From Schistocerca nitens (taxonomy: Eukaryota > Arthropoda > Insecta > Orthoptera > Acrididae), in the NCBI RefSeq assembly GCF_023898315.1, contig NC_064619.1:345536650-345600649 (forward strand): 64,000 bases of DNA, read 5' to 3'. A program made the translations under genes and the position numbers. Below the pieces are notes generated by a model. That model ran no database searches and had not been told where the DNA came from. It was given only the letters and a program-made list of their open reading frames with translations. Below are positions 43,992 to 56,600 of the stretch, in pieces; position 1 is the first letter of the stretch, and each line of letters begins with the position of its first letter.

Positions 43992-46900
43992 AACTGAAGC
44001 GCCAAAGAAACTCGTATAGGCATGCGTATTCAAATACAGACATATGTAAACAGGCAGAATACGGGGCTCCGGTCGGCAATGCCTATACAGGGTGAGTCAC
44101 TAACTATTGCAACCTAGAATAATTCCAAAAGTATTATAGGGGCTGAAAAGTTTGTGGGACAAAAGTTGCAAGGGACAACTGGGGCCGTAATATGACGTTA
44201 GTTTTTTGTTGTTAGGTGGGATCGCTTCAGAGATATGACGGTCAATTTTGCTTTTTTTCTTTTTAATGAGCTGCTATAGTTTGGTACTTATTTTCTGATA
44301 GCGGCTATCGAGACGAATCCAATGATGTGTAACAGTAAGGTCTTTGAATATCAACGAAGGTCAAAAAGGTGACATGAACGTCCATCTGCAGAAGGTGTTC
44401 GAAGTGATGACCATCGGTATCAGTGCAGTGCTCCAATCTTCTTATCATGGACTGAGTGATGTTCCTTATCACTTCGGCACTTACCGAAGCACATGCTCTG
44501 ACAATTCTCTCTCGTATATCATGCAAATATTAAATATTCGCCAAATACGACGTATCCATCTAACGTGCAATTGAAATGTAAACACCATTCGACGGTTTCG
44601 CAATACAACACTAATAGGAACGGTAAGACTAGCATCGTCGAATCAAGAGAATGTGAACGATGTACCCTTCGAAGAAAAAATCGATATGCTTCTCATTTAC
44701 GGAGAATGCCAACGAAATTCAGTGAGAATTCGAGACTTATAAGCTGAAAGATATCCTCAACGTACTCACCCTATGCGTCGTACATTTAAATAAGTATATG
44801 ATAAATTGAGAACAACTCAATCTTTAGCGCATCGGAAACATATCCGGAAAAGGAAAGTTACTAACGAGGAAAGGAAACTGGTACTCTTGCCACTGTGATT
44901 CAAGATCCTTGTGTTAGTTCGTGTCAAATCGCAAGGGAATCAGGAATGAGCCAGAGTTGTGTTGTTCGTGTTCTGCATCGCCATAAATGTCATCCTTACC
45001 ATACCAGTCTCCACCAAGAATTAACTGGTACGGATTTTATGCGTCGCACTGAATTCTGCTGAAAGGCTCAACTTCAGATTCAGAGGGATGACACATTTCT
45101 TAATTTGATTTTATTTACTGACGAGGCTACATTCACGAACCATGGAAATGTTTATTTGCATAACATGCATTATTGGGCAACTGAAAATGCATGTTGGCTG
45201 CGGCAAGTTGCGCACAAAAACCCGTGATCGGTGAATGTGTGGTGTTGGAGTCTGGAGGACATAATTATAGGCCCCTATTTCATAGAAGGAAATCTTAATG
45301 GTAGGAAGTACACCACATTCCTGCAAGAAACATTAGGTCGGTTATTGGAAGAAATACCTTGAGGAACAAAGAACAGAATGTGGTATCAACACGATGGGTA
45401 TCCGGCATATTTTTCGATGTTGGCTAGAAATCAGTCGCAGAGAATATTCCCAAATCATTCGATTGGAAGTGGAGGAGATGTGGCCGGCTCGTTCGCCAGA
45501 CTTGACTCCTTGTGCTGATCCGTAAAAGACATTGTTTATAAAGACGTTCCAAATACACCTAAAGATATGCGAGAGAGAATTGTCAGAACCGGTGCTTCGA
45601 TACGTATCGAAGTGATCAGGAATACCACTCAAACCATGATAAGAAGATTGCAGCACTGCATTGATACCAATGGTCATCACTTCGAACACCTTCTGTAAAT
45701 GGACGTTCATGCTACCTTCATGACATTCGTTGACCTTCAAAGCACTTACTGTTACACATCAATGGATTCGTCTCGATAGCCGCTATCACAAAATAAGTAC
45801 CAAACTATAGCATCCCATAAAAAAAAAACAAAGTTGACCTACTTATCTCTGAAGGATCCCACCAAGCAACAAAAAACTAACTTCACATTATGGCCCCCGT
45901 TGTCCCGTGTAACTTTTGTCCACAAACTCTTCAGTTCCTAACATATTTTCGGAGTTATTCATGGTGGCAATAGTTAGTGACTCACCCTGTATAAGAGAAG
46001 TATTTGGCGCTCTTGTTGGATCGATTACTGCTGCTACAGTGACAGATTATCAAGACTTAAATGAGTTTGAATGTAATGTTATAGTCGGCACACAAGCTAT
46101 GGGTAGCATATTCGAGGTAGCGATGAACTGGAGATTTTCCCATTCGACAATTTCACAAGTGTACATTGAATATCAGGAATCTGGTAAAACATCACATCGC
46201 CGTAACCGGAAAAAGATCCTGCAAGAAAGCGACAAATGACGACTAAAGAGAATCGCTCAACATGACTGAAGTGCAACGCTTCCGAAAACTGCTGCAGATT
46301 TCAATGCTGGGCCATCAACAAGTGTCAGCATGCGAACCATTCAAGGAAATATCTTCGATATGGGCTTTCGGAGCCGAAGGCCCACTAGTGTACCCTTGAT
46401 GACTGCACGACAAAAATCCTTACGCCTCGCTTGGGCCAGTCAACACCGATATTGGACTGTTGATGACCGGAAACATATTGCCTGGTAGGACGAGTCTCGT
46501 TTCAAATTGTATCGAGCGGATGGGGGTGTACGGGTATGGAGGCAGTCTCATGCATCCATGGACCATGCATGTCAGCAGATAAATGTTCAAGATAGTGGAG
46601 GCTCTGTAATGGTGTGAGGCGTGTGCAGTTGGAGTTACATGGCCCCCCTAATATGTCTAGATGCGACTCTTGACAGGTGACACGTGCGTAAGCATCCTGC
46701 CTGGTCACGTACATCCATCCATGTCCACCGTGCAACCCGACGGACTTGGGGAGTTCCAGTAGGACAATGCGACACACCACCCGTCCAGAATTTCTACAGA
46801 GTGCCTCCAGGAACACTATTCTGAGCTTAAACACTTCCGCTGCCCATAGAACTCTCCAGACATTAACATCATAGACTATATCTGTAATGCCTTGCAACAT

Positions 46901-47098
46901 GCTTTTCAGAAGAGATCTCCACACCTCGTAGTCTTACGGATTTATGGACATCCCTGCAGCATTCATGGTGTCAGTTCCCTCCAGCACTACTTCAGACATT
47001 ATTCGAGTCCATGCCACGCCATGTTGTGCACTTGTGCGTGCTCGCGGGGGCCCTACACGATATTAGGCAGGTGTACCAGTTTCTTTGTCTCTTCAGTG
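43992..47098 (+). mobile_element. Tc1-like transposon, split by a second DDE element
   Basis: Left terminus aactgaagcgccaaagaaac matches the inverse of the right terminus gtttctttgtctcttcagtg; TA lies outside both. The leader breaks at 44087 and resumes at 45990. The gene then reads DYQDLNEFECNVIVG, WRFSHSTISQVYIEYQESGK (helix-turn-helix), TARQKSLRLAWASQHRYWT, DESRFKLYRADGGVRVW (first Asp) and DNATHHPSRI (second Asp, with a stop just before it). Stops and frame changes are many. The same family is at 10990-11258. Confidence 0.85.
44088..45989 (+). mobile_element. DDE transposon with about 440-bp inverted duplication of its 3' end
   Basis: Termini cagggtgagtcactaactat and its inverse, flanked by TA (44086-44087 and 45990-45991). 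The transposase reads on the plus strand in broken frames: EEKIDMLLIYGECQRNSVRA near 44660-44720, LIXFYLLTRLHSRT / FTDEATFTNHGN near 45105-45150, WYQHDGYPAYF near 45380-45415, WPARSPDLTPCADP near 45485-45525, and a C-terminus near HFEHLL at 45680-45700. The left 440 bp (to about 44540) is an inverted copy of the right end including the last 70 or so codons. Dead. Confidence 0.85.
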
Positions 47099-47181
47099 TA
47101 TAATATTCACATGGTATGATATAGTTTGGATGTCAACTGCAGCGGGAAAACTACGAAAGATTTTACTAATTACTAAAGACA

Positions 47182-47383
47182 AAAAAATGGTTCAAATGGC
47201 CCTGAGCACTATGGGACTTAACTTCTAAGGTCATCAGTCCCCTAGAACTTAGAACTACTTAAACCTAACTAACCTAAGGACATCACACACATCCATACCC
47301 GAGGCAGGATTCGAACCTGCGACCGTAGCGGCCACGCGGTTCCAGACTGTAGCGCCTTTAACCGCTTGGCCACACTGGCCGGC
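47182..47383 (-). mobile_element. tRNA-derived SINE, family 1
   Basis: Full-length minus-strand copy. The 11-bp duplication tactaaagaca lies at 47171-47181 and 47384-47394. Confidence 0.93.
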
Positions 47384-47394
47384 TACTAAAGACA

Positions 47395-48228
47395 ATCAGC
47401 ACGTTTTGAATTTAGTGACCGTATGTTGCCTACTGCATGTGAGTCGCCATAAACTTGTGTCAATAGAAAAGCGTTTGGCAAGGACATTGATTTCAAAGGA
47501 CGTTTGAGTATAAATCTATATAGCAGTCTCCAAAGATAGCAGAGTCACGATACCACATATAATATTAAAGCTCAGTGAACACGTGCAATACGATGTTCCA
47601 ACACGCTTCTGCAAATTTTGAAACGGAGGCGTACTAGCATTTCCGTTGAGTGGAAAATACATGAAGTAGGGAAAAAAAACTAGTAGCACTCGAGGCTGGT
47701 AGTCGCTAGGTGGAGTCTCGTTCCAATAATTACTTTTCTCGTCTTTTTCGTTCAGTTCAAATACCTATGTCACATAAACAAAAAAAATCATCAAGACATG
47801 CTAATTAACACATGTACACATATTATTTTCTTTTTTATGAAAAATGCACGTATTCTTATTTCTAATTATATACCGTACACAAAAAATCCAGTTTTCATTG
47901 CAAGTATACACTTGATATTTTATAAAAGATTCTTGGAGGTATGTTCCATCTATGCAACTAATTGAAGGTAGTTTGTTTAGTGCCATAAACGTTTCGCTTC
48001 TTTTATTTGTGAAGCATCATTAGGACGATTTACAGCGATGTTAGTCCCCAATTGTGGTCCTGAAGATGTGTTCATTAGTCTCTATGCTCCAGTTGGCCGA
48101 TTTATGTTGTTCTTTCACATACATTTCATTCAACACATCGCATACATCACTTACTGTTTATATTTTGTGTTCAGCATGTGAATGCTTTCGGTATGCAGTG
48201 TTGGCGACTGTTGATGTGTGTGAAAACA
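47395..48228. other. No recognisable feature
   Basis: AT-rich, no identified repeats or motifs. Confidence 0.35.
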
Positions 48229-48285
48229 GAGACAGAGAAAGAGAGAGAGGGGGAGAGAGAGAGAGAAAGGGGGAGAGAGAGAGGG

Positions 48286-48326
<41 letters not shown>

Positions 48327-48374
48327 AGAGGGAGGGAGGGAGAGGGAGAGAGAGGCAGGGAGAGAGAGAGAGAG
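48229..48374. repeat. GA-rich microsatellite
   Basis: About 146 bp of almost pure purine on the plus strand, GA and GGGA units in mixed order. Any frame across it is an artefact of the repeat. Confidence 0.95.
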
Positions 48375-49265
48375 TTGGATGGTTGGGGAGGGGTGAGATG
48401 TATTTTGAAGAATACTACACTTAACGCTATCCGATCGTGTCTTGGTGGTCTGTTTTACTCACCTCCTGATGGTTGCACATAATCACATACTAAACATCCT
48501 GCTAACAAGAAACATCAAGATATGTGCTAAAGTGTCGTTGATTCTGAGAACACACTACTGTTTCTTCTGTACACTGAATCAGGAAAAAAGGTCTCGAATT
48601 CCGGGAATGCGTTTAACCATGGAAGCATATCATGAATTCTGGTAAGACCTGTGTGGCTGTGTTTCACCGCTATGTGATGTTTTTGCCATACGGAACTTTC
48701 ACGTTCCCAGTAATTAACCCAGCAGCTCGCGTTCGACCGCACACCTTAAAATAAATAAACAAATAAAAGGCTCTGAAGTTATCATCGATCGTATCTGGAA
48801 GATGTCAAGTGCGATTTCGGCAGGGAATCACTGACAAAAAACGACGAAGGAACTTATCGAAACAAAGAATTAATCCAACGAATGTTGATGGAAAAAAGCC
48901 AAGTTGCGCTCTGGGTCCCCTACAATTGGCTGGGCAAGTAATTTCAAAGGTCAGAGGAAGACAACGGCATACTACCTCCAACACTATGGTGTTCAAAGCA
49001 GTCTTCTGATTGATGACTGCTTTGCTTATTATTTAGGAAATACACTGACTACTCATTTTAGTGGATGATCTCAGAGTTTGCGGGACCTATACAAAAAAGT
49101 CAAATCCGTTTGCCAGGAGAAAGTACTCGTTTGACAGCAGCTTAGTTATGTATAACATTAGCTATGTGAATATTATTTATGTCCTTAAGGGGTGCATTAT
49201 TTCTAGAGACAATTTTAGACGAGTCAAGGAGTTACGGAGAATGAAGTGACAGCTATGCGCTGTAG
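48375..49265. other. No recognisable feature
   Basis: The stretch near 48940-49020 (ggaagacaacggcatactac) vaguely recalls a family 2 SINE body but lacks a head. Nothing firm. Confidence 0.3.
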
Positions 49266-49269
49266 TATC

Positions 49270-50145
49270 GCTTCATACAATGACTGCTTTCGATAGAATT
49301 GTCGGGGGTTACCCGTGCGAAATAGCTGAGACATACTGAGAAAATTAGCAAGCCGTACTTGCCCACTGAGAATGTTGACATAAACGTCATGTTTCACATT
49401 TACGGTAACATCAATGAGTGGGGCCAGGTCACCGCCGTCAAAACATCACAGAACCATGTCCGACCAACGCTACACATTCCACACACTACGGGTTGATCTC
49501 CACGTTGGACGTTCCGTACACTTCACGCCTTGCATTTGAAAAGCGGCAAAATTGGGAGGCATCTGACAGCACCAGTTAGCTGGTGTCCAGCTTCTATGTT
49601 CTTTTGGCCACAGAAGACGTACTGCTTTATGTGTGCCTGTGAGCGATGGTGTTTTCCGAAATGTCTACTGCATGCCGTTCCTTTCACAATGTTCACTCGG
49701 AATTGGTTGATACAGACCTTCATTCACTGTCAGCAGCAATTCTTGTCAGGTTTGAAACCGATTGCCGTAGACAAAGCGTGACACTCGCTTTCGATCTTGG
49801 TTGGTTACGGTAATTTAACGACCAGTGTTCTTACGGCATATTAAATGTGCTGTGAGTGGAACACCATTCTTTATAGAAACGTTGTACAACCCGCATTGAT
49901 ACACCAACAAATCAGGCAGTTTATTCACTGTGTGGTCATGGGCAGTTTCAAACACAATCGCTCATTTCTGCAATGGTGTGACGTTTTTACTGAGCCTCAC
50001 CTTAATGCCGTAATTCCATAAAACCATCTAGCACATACACACTACTCCACCGCCATGATTTACATCGGCAGTGCACGGTCTCTGAACGTCTCGTACAAGT
50101 TCTGCACTATCTGCAGCGACGCAAGTAGACCTGTGTGCCCTTTAA
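49270..50145 (-). pseudogene. Tc1-like transposase, heavily decayed
   Basis: The minus strand reads, in shifting frames, NKLPDLLVYQCGLYNVSIKN (helix-turn-helix region near 49870-49930), RKRVSRFVYGNRFQT (49740-49785), LLLTVNEGLYQPIPSEHCER (49685-49740) and HKAVRLLWPKEHRSWTPANW (49575-49640). The order matches Tc1 transposases. The catalytic part is too worn to place, and no termini were identified. Confidence 0.5.
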
Positions 50146-50714
50146 AGGGGTGCCGTGTTATTTTATTGGGTTTTATTACAGATATTTACCTACCTAATTC
50201 ATACGGTTTTAAGTTCGATCACATGATGATAATGCAATCAGAACTAGTCGATGAATACAGTAAAATCGAATTGCAGGATCCAGACGGTCATGCCCTCATT
50301 TCCAAGATGGTTTTTATTATTTATTTCGCGAAGGGAAAAAAAAGTAATGCCGAATATTATGCAAGTGCCCAGGTACGACTGAGGGGAAATTTATCGGACA
50401 AGTCACCAGAATAGCAAGACAAAACTTAAAGAAAAAAGTCATTCATCAAGCCAATGACCTGTCCATAACGACGTTTCCGGAGAGGTGAGCTATAAGGATT
50501 TGAAGCACTGGTTATTGTGACATTCATCCTATTCTGCTTTTTGGCGCATCTTGACTTCCCTCTATTCCCATCTATTGTGAAGTGTCGTGTAGATCCAATG
50601 AAGGAATTATGATAAGCAAAAGTAGACATTTTGCAGACGTTTCAGAATCGCGCCTCGCGACAGGAATCTGTCGATTACGAAAGCGTTGGACTACTTTCAA
50701 AAATAAGTTAATTT

Positions 50715-51349
50715 TCTATTAAAAAAACCGGACAAGTGATAGTGGGACTCGCACATCGTGGTGCAGAGCTAGTCCATCCATCACGGTAATAGCGAATTTC
50801 GGTGATTTCGATACTGGCAAGATATCAAAATATGTGACATAAATGGCCGTACCTTTTTATTGCATTTACGGGAAAGCTTAAATTATTTTACATCAACAAG
50901 AGATCGCAGACTCTAGTATGTGATATAAATTTCAGTTTGATACGTCTATCCTTTCCTGAGAAAATAGGAGCTTTAACAGAAGGACAGACAGTCTGACAAC
51001 ATGACAAAAAATATTTTTTACGTACGATGTAATTATAAATTAACAATTTTCAGAGTTTTTCCTTTAGTTGTATTGTAATATTTTGCTTCTTGCCAAATTC
51101 GATTATTCTAGTTTAACGGGATGCACCCATCCAAATATGTGACACAAATGGCCGTATCCTGTGACTGCAAATGCTCAGAAGCTTCAATATTTTACATCCC
51201 CAAGGTACCACGGACCTTAGTGATATATATTGCAACTTGGTACATATATACGTTGTTGAGAAAATGGGGGTTCTTAACGGTCGGACAGACGGACAACAGT
51301 GATCGTATAAGGGTTCCGCTTTTTAACGATTGAGGTACAGAAACCTAAA
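50715..51349 (+). repeat. Interspersed repeat ending ggttccg...gaggtacagaaacctaaaaac
   Basis: Contains two related modules (50825-50900 and 51125-51205) that share aaatatgtgacacaaatggc-type sequence, followed by a stretch with cggacagacggacaac and an end also found inverted at 12793-12868. This looks like the 3' part of a retroelement family, but the class is not settled. Confidence 0.5.
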
Positions 51350-51539
51350 AACATCGAATTTCTTAGATAGACCGAGAAATGTTTTCCTTCCCTTCGCATG
51401 AGCTCTCTTATAGTGTGTACTACAATTAATCTTATGAGAGACAGCATCTCCACATGGTACATAAAAATGGAATGCAGATGAGTTTCTGCTACCAATGGTG
51501 CCACCAAGAAACCTATTTTTCCGATGGCGATAGGCTAAT

Positions 51540-51910
51540 AAACGGCCATCCTGCAATCGCGAACGACGGCATTCGCGTAGCGCCAGACTGACAATGGGCT
51601 GGCAGCAAACGCGACCTCATTTTTCTGGGAGGGCACTTTAATTAGTTTTGAGAACAAAGGCGCGAATCAGAGAGCGGAGATTAAAACGTCGCCTCCATTA
51701 GCGCCGGCGGGCGACTTCATTTGTCGCGGGTGACGCGCGCCGTCATGGCGGCTGGCCCTATAAGGCACCGCGGCAGCCAAGCCGCCGTCGCCGACTCACC
51801 TCGCGGCGCATTCGCCACGCCACCGGCCGCCGCCGACTGGCGCTCTCTCCTCCGAGCCTCAGAGGAGCCTCCCCTGTCTCTGGACCACACTGAACAAACA
51901 GGATAATAAA
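51540..51910. promoter_or_regulatory. CpG-rich island, possible promoter or enhancer
   Basis: GC- and CpG-rich with a TATA-like ccctataaggc at about 51756, homeodomain-like actttaattag near 51637 and a Sox-like gaacaaagg near 51653. On the minus strand gcgag/gtgagt at about 51793-51803 would make a good splice donor. The signals point in different directions, so no gene is called. Confidence 0.35.
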
Positions 51911-52061
51911 CATTTACTACGGCGGGAACCTTTGTGAACCTACTCTCTGCACGAGCAACCGAGACTTTTTGCCATTCAACATTAAACGAACGCCTCTAAA
52001 CTCTCTGTGTAAGCACAGTTTCATGTGTTTTCTCACTTCCACGGGCGGAAATGGGAAGTGT

Positions 52062-52250
52062 CGGCCGGAGTGGCCGTGCGGTTCTAGTCGCTACAGTCTG
52101 GAACCGAGCGACCGCTACGGTCGCAGGTTCGAATCCTGCCTCGGGCATGTATGTGTGTGATGTCCTTAGGTTGGTTAGATTTAATTAGTTCTAAGTTCTA
52201 GGCGACTGATGACCTAAGACGTTAAGTCGCATAGTGCTCAGAGCCATTTT
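52062..52250 (+). mobile_element. tRNA-derived SINE, family 1, variant subfamily
   Basis: Carries the same variants as the copy at 291-480 (gaaccgagcgacc, aattagttc, taggcgactg, taagtcgcat). B box ggttcgaatcc intact. No clear duplication found. Confidence 0.9.
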
Positions 52251-52259
52251 GTTAAACAC

Positions 52260-52965
52260 ATAGTAGTTATTAAATGACAAAACTTTTATTCCATCCGAAA
52301 CTGACGTCCAAGCAACCATCCTCGAGACGTCATCTTGACGAATTTCTTGCCTTGCCTGAAACACATACTGTGTCAGTTCATGAAAACTGTTGTCTGACAG
52401 CTAGCATGAAAGCATAAATCTTTCCAGTGCATGTCACACACGCTGCATGAGTGATAAATCAGGGGATTGGACAAACCAGTTAAGGATCTGTATGTTCATC
52501 AAGCCGTCTGTGGTGGCTTAGCGTTATCCTCCTGGAAAATGCCATTAGAGAGATATGTGTACTCGAGAATCATTGCTTCTAGTGCCGTTTCTGCGGGTCG
52601 CCACGAACAGGAACCGGACTTGTCAGAAAACACCAGGGAATGCCACTCAGTGCCCGAGTTGACTCTAGCTGCACACAACGCATGTACCTGTGGTACGATG
52701 TCAGCGATAAACGACGTATGCCAACTCGAGACCCAGTTCTAAGTGGACTTTCGTGACCTGTGCCTAACATCTGGTGCCACACAGATCCGGAAACCTACCA
52801 AACTTGTTGCGTAGAATTATTGGGAGTCTCCATGATGTGCCCCGTTCTATGGAGACATCCACAAAAGAAGACACGTAGTCACAACCACACAATCGTTTTG
52901 ATAAACACAGTTCCAAAGTTCTCAAGTTCCTGTGAGTCTGAATAGAACAAAATTTTCCAGTCAAA
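52260..52965 (-). pseudogene. Tc1-like transposase, heavily decayed
   Basis: The minus strand ends with NSFHELTQYVFQARQEIRQD and DVSRMVAW (52290-52350), preceded by WFVQSPDLSLMQRV near 52440-52480, which aligns with the third catalytic block of Tc1 transposases. Upstream the signal fades. No termini were identified. Confidence 0.4.
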
Positions 52966-53615
52966 AAAGAAGTGTAAGTTCTTCGCCAATGAAATCAGTT
53001 TGGAGTTGCAAGGTAACAAAATTAAGGAGTTTCACAATGCTTGAAGTACTCAATCACTTTAAGTAACCAAATAAATCAACATTCAGAATTTTAACTTGAA
53101 CAGAAGAAAAATTTCCTCGGCTTGGTTTTAGTAAACAAATTCTAACCTCACCCTCCCACACATCACTATTAAAATTTCTCTGTTGTTGCATAAATTCTGA
53201 AAGCTTCGAGAGGCGTAAGATATACAAAAGAGTAACTTTTTACTTACCTTCATTATCTCGTTGTTATTGTCGATGGCTCAAAATCTTGTCTAGGGGTACA
53301 TTTTTGCTGCAGAAATTTCGATTTTGTAGGTTCTCGATGACTAAACAACTGATAAAGATTTGCCTGTATTATTCTTGAATTTTATTTTTTGTCACATCTT
53401 TCCGCATCACACCGTTTTTACATTTTCCACATTCAAAAATACCAATAATTACGTAGTTGGTGACAAACTTAGAAAACGTCTACTTCCATAAGAGGCATGC
53501 CCACCACTCCTTACATTCTGCCGTACTAGCAATTTCCAAAGAGTTTACAAAGCAAAAGTCTAGAAATTTTCTTTACCAAAGAAGAATCTTCGCTAAAAAT
53601 ATCGTTATTTTGTTA
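52966..53615. other. No recognisable feature
   Basis: AT-rich sequence up to the LINE tail. Nothing identified. Confidence 0.35.
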
Positions 53616-53619
53616 ATCA

Positions 53620-56600
53620 ATCTGTTGTTGTTGTTATGGCCTTCAGTCCTGAGACTGGTTTGATGCAGCTCTCCATGCTACTCTATCCCGTGCAAGCTTC
53701 TTCATCTCCCAGTACCTACTGCAACCTACATCCTTCTGAATCTGCTTAGTGTATTGATCTCTTGGTCTCCCTCTACGATTTTTACCCTCCACGCTGCCCT
53801 CCAATGCTAAATTTGTGATCCCTTGATGCCTCAAAACATGTCCTACCAACCGATCCCTTCTTCTAGTCAAGTTGTGCCACAAACTTCTCTTCTCCCCAAT
53901 CCTATTCAATACCTCCTCATTAGTTACGTGATCTACCCACCTTATCTTCAGCATTCTTCCGTAGCACCACATTTCGAAAGCTTCTATTCTCTTCTTGTCC
54001 AAACTGGTTATCGTCCATGTTTCACTTCCATACATGGCTACACTCCATACAAATACTTTCAGAAACGACTTCCTGACACTTAAATCTATACTCGATGTTA
54101 ACAAATTTCTCTTCTTCAGAAACGATTTCCTTGCCATTGCAAGTCTACATTTTATATCCTCTCTACTTCGACCATCATCAGTTATTTTACTCCCTAAATA
54201 GCAAAACTCCTTTACTACTTTAAGTGTCTCATTTCCTAATCTAATTCCCTCAGCATCACCCGATTTAATTTGACTACATTCCATTATCCTCGTTTTGCTT
54301 TTGTTGATGTTCATCTTATATCCTCCTTTCAAGACACTGTCCATTCCGTTCAACTGCTCTTCCAAGTCCTTTGCTGTCTCTGACAGAATTACAATGTCAT
54401 CGGCGAACCTCAAAGTTTTTACTTCTTCTCCATGAATTTTAATACCTACTCCGAATTTTTCTTTTGTTTCCTTTACTGCTTGCTCAATATACAGATTGAA
54501 TAACATCGGGGAGAGGCTACAACCCTGTCTCACTCCTTTCCCAACCACTGCTTCCCTTTCATGCCCCTCGACTCTTATAACTGCCATCTGGTTTCTGTAC
54601 AAATTGTAAATAGCCTTTCGCTCCCTGTATTTTACCCCTGCCACCTTCAGAATTTGAAAGAGAGTACTCCAGTTAACGTTGTCAAAAGCTTTCTCTAAGT
54701 CTACAAATGCTAGAAACGTAGGTTTGCCTTTTCTTAATCTTTCTTCTAAGATAAGTCGTAAGGTTAGTATTGCCTCACGTGTTCCAACATTTCTACGGAA
54801 TCCAAACTTATCTTCCCCGAGGTCCGCTTCTACCAGTTTTTCCGTTCGTCTGTAAAGAATTCGTGTTAGTATTTTGCAGCTGTGACTTATTAAACTGATA
54901 GTTCGCTAATTTTCACATCTGTCAACACCTGCTTTCTTTGGTATTGGAATTATTATATTCTTCTTGAAGTCGGAGGGTATTTCGCCTGTCTCATACATCT
55001 TGCTCACCAGATGGTAGAGTTTTGTCATGACTGGCTCTCCCAAGGCCATCAGTAGTTCTAATGGAATGTTGTCTACTCCCGGGGCCTTGTTTCGACTCAG
55101 GTCTTTCAGTGCTCTGTCAAACTCTTCACGCAGTATCTTATCTCCCATTTCATCTTCATCTACATCCTCTTCCATTTCCATAATATTGTCCTCAAGTACA
55201 TCGCCCTTGTATAAACCCTCTATATACTCCTTCCACCTTTCTGCCTTCCCTTCTTTGCTTAGAACTGGGTTGCCATCTGAGCTCTTGATATTCATACAAG
55301 TGGTTCTCTTCTCTCCAAAGGTCTCTTTAATTTTCCTGTAGGCAGTATCTATCTTACCCCTAGTGAGACAAGCCTCTACATCCTTACATTTGTCCTCTAG
55401 CCATCCCTGCTTAGCCATTTTGCACTTTCTGTCGATCTCATTTTTGAGACGTTTGTATTCCCTTTTGCCTGCTTCATTTACTGCATTTTTATATTGTCTC
55501 CTTTCATCAATTAAATTCAATATTTCTTCTGTTACCCAAGGATTTCTATTATCCCTCGTCTTTTTACCTACTTGATCCTCTGCTGCCTTCACTACTTCAT
55601 CCCTCAGAGCTACCCATTCTTCTTCTACTGTATTTCTTTCCCCCATTCCTGTCAATTGTTCCCTTATGCTCTCCCTGAAACTCTCTACAACCTCTGGTTC
55701 TTTCAGTTTATCCAGGTCCCATCTCCTTAAATTCCCACCTTTTCGCAGTTTCTTCAGTTTCAATCTGCAGTTCATAACCAATAGATTGTGGTCAGAATCC
55801 ACATCTGCCCCTGGAAATGTCTTACAATTTAAAACCTGGTTCCTAAATCTCTGTCTTACCATTATATAATCTATCTGATACCTATTAGTATCTCCAGGAT
55901 TCTTCCAGGTATACAACCTTCTTTTATGATTCTTGAACCAAGTGTTAGCTATGATTAAGTTATGCTCTGTGCAAAATTCTACAAGGCGGCTTCCTCTTTC
56001 ATTTCTTCCCCCCAATCCATATTCACCTACTATGTTTCCTTCTCTCCCTTTTCCTACTGACGAATTCCAGTCACCCATGACTATTAAATTTTCTTCTCCC
56101 TTCACTACCTGAATAATTTCTTATATCTCGTCATACATTTCATCTATTTCTTCATCATCTGCAGAGCTAGTTGGCATATAAACTTGCACTACTGTAGTAG
56201 GCATGGGCTTTGTGTCTATCTTGGCCACAATAATGCGTTCACTATGCTGTTTGCAGTAGCTAACCCGCACTCCTATTTTTTTTATTCATTATTAAACCTA
56301 CTCCTGCATTACCCCTATTTGATTTTGTATTTATAACCCTGTAATCACCCGACCAAAAGTCTTGTTCCTCCTGCCACCGAACTTCACTAATTCCCACTAT
56401 ATCTAACTTTAACCTATCCATTTCCATTTTTAAATTTTCTAACCTACCTGCCCGATTAAGGGATCTGACATTCCACGCTCCGATCCGTAGAATGCCAGTT
56501 TTCTTTCTGCTGATAACGATGTCCTCTTGAGTAGTCCCCGCCCGGAGATCCGAATGGGGGACTATTTTACCTCCGGAATATTTTACCCAAGAGGACGCCA

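Noticed and set aside
48054..48482. Open frame of 142 codons through the GA tract
   Set aside because: Its Arg/Glu repeat is the translation of a microsatellite.
54027..56105. Plus-strand Ser/Leu-rich open frames across the RTE-like LINE
   Set aside because: They are antisense shadows of the endonuclease-RT frame.
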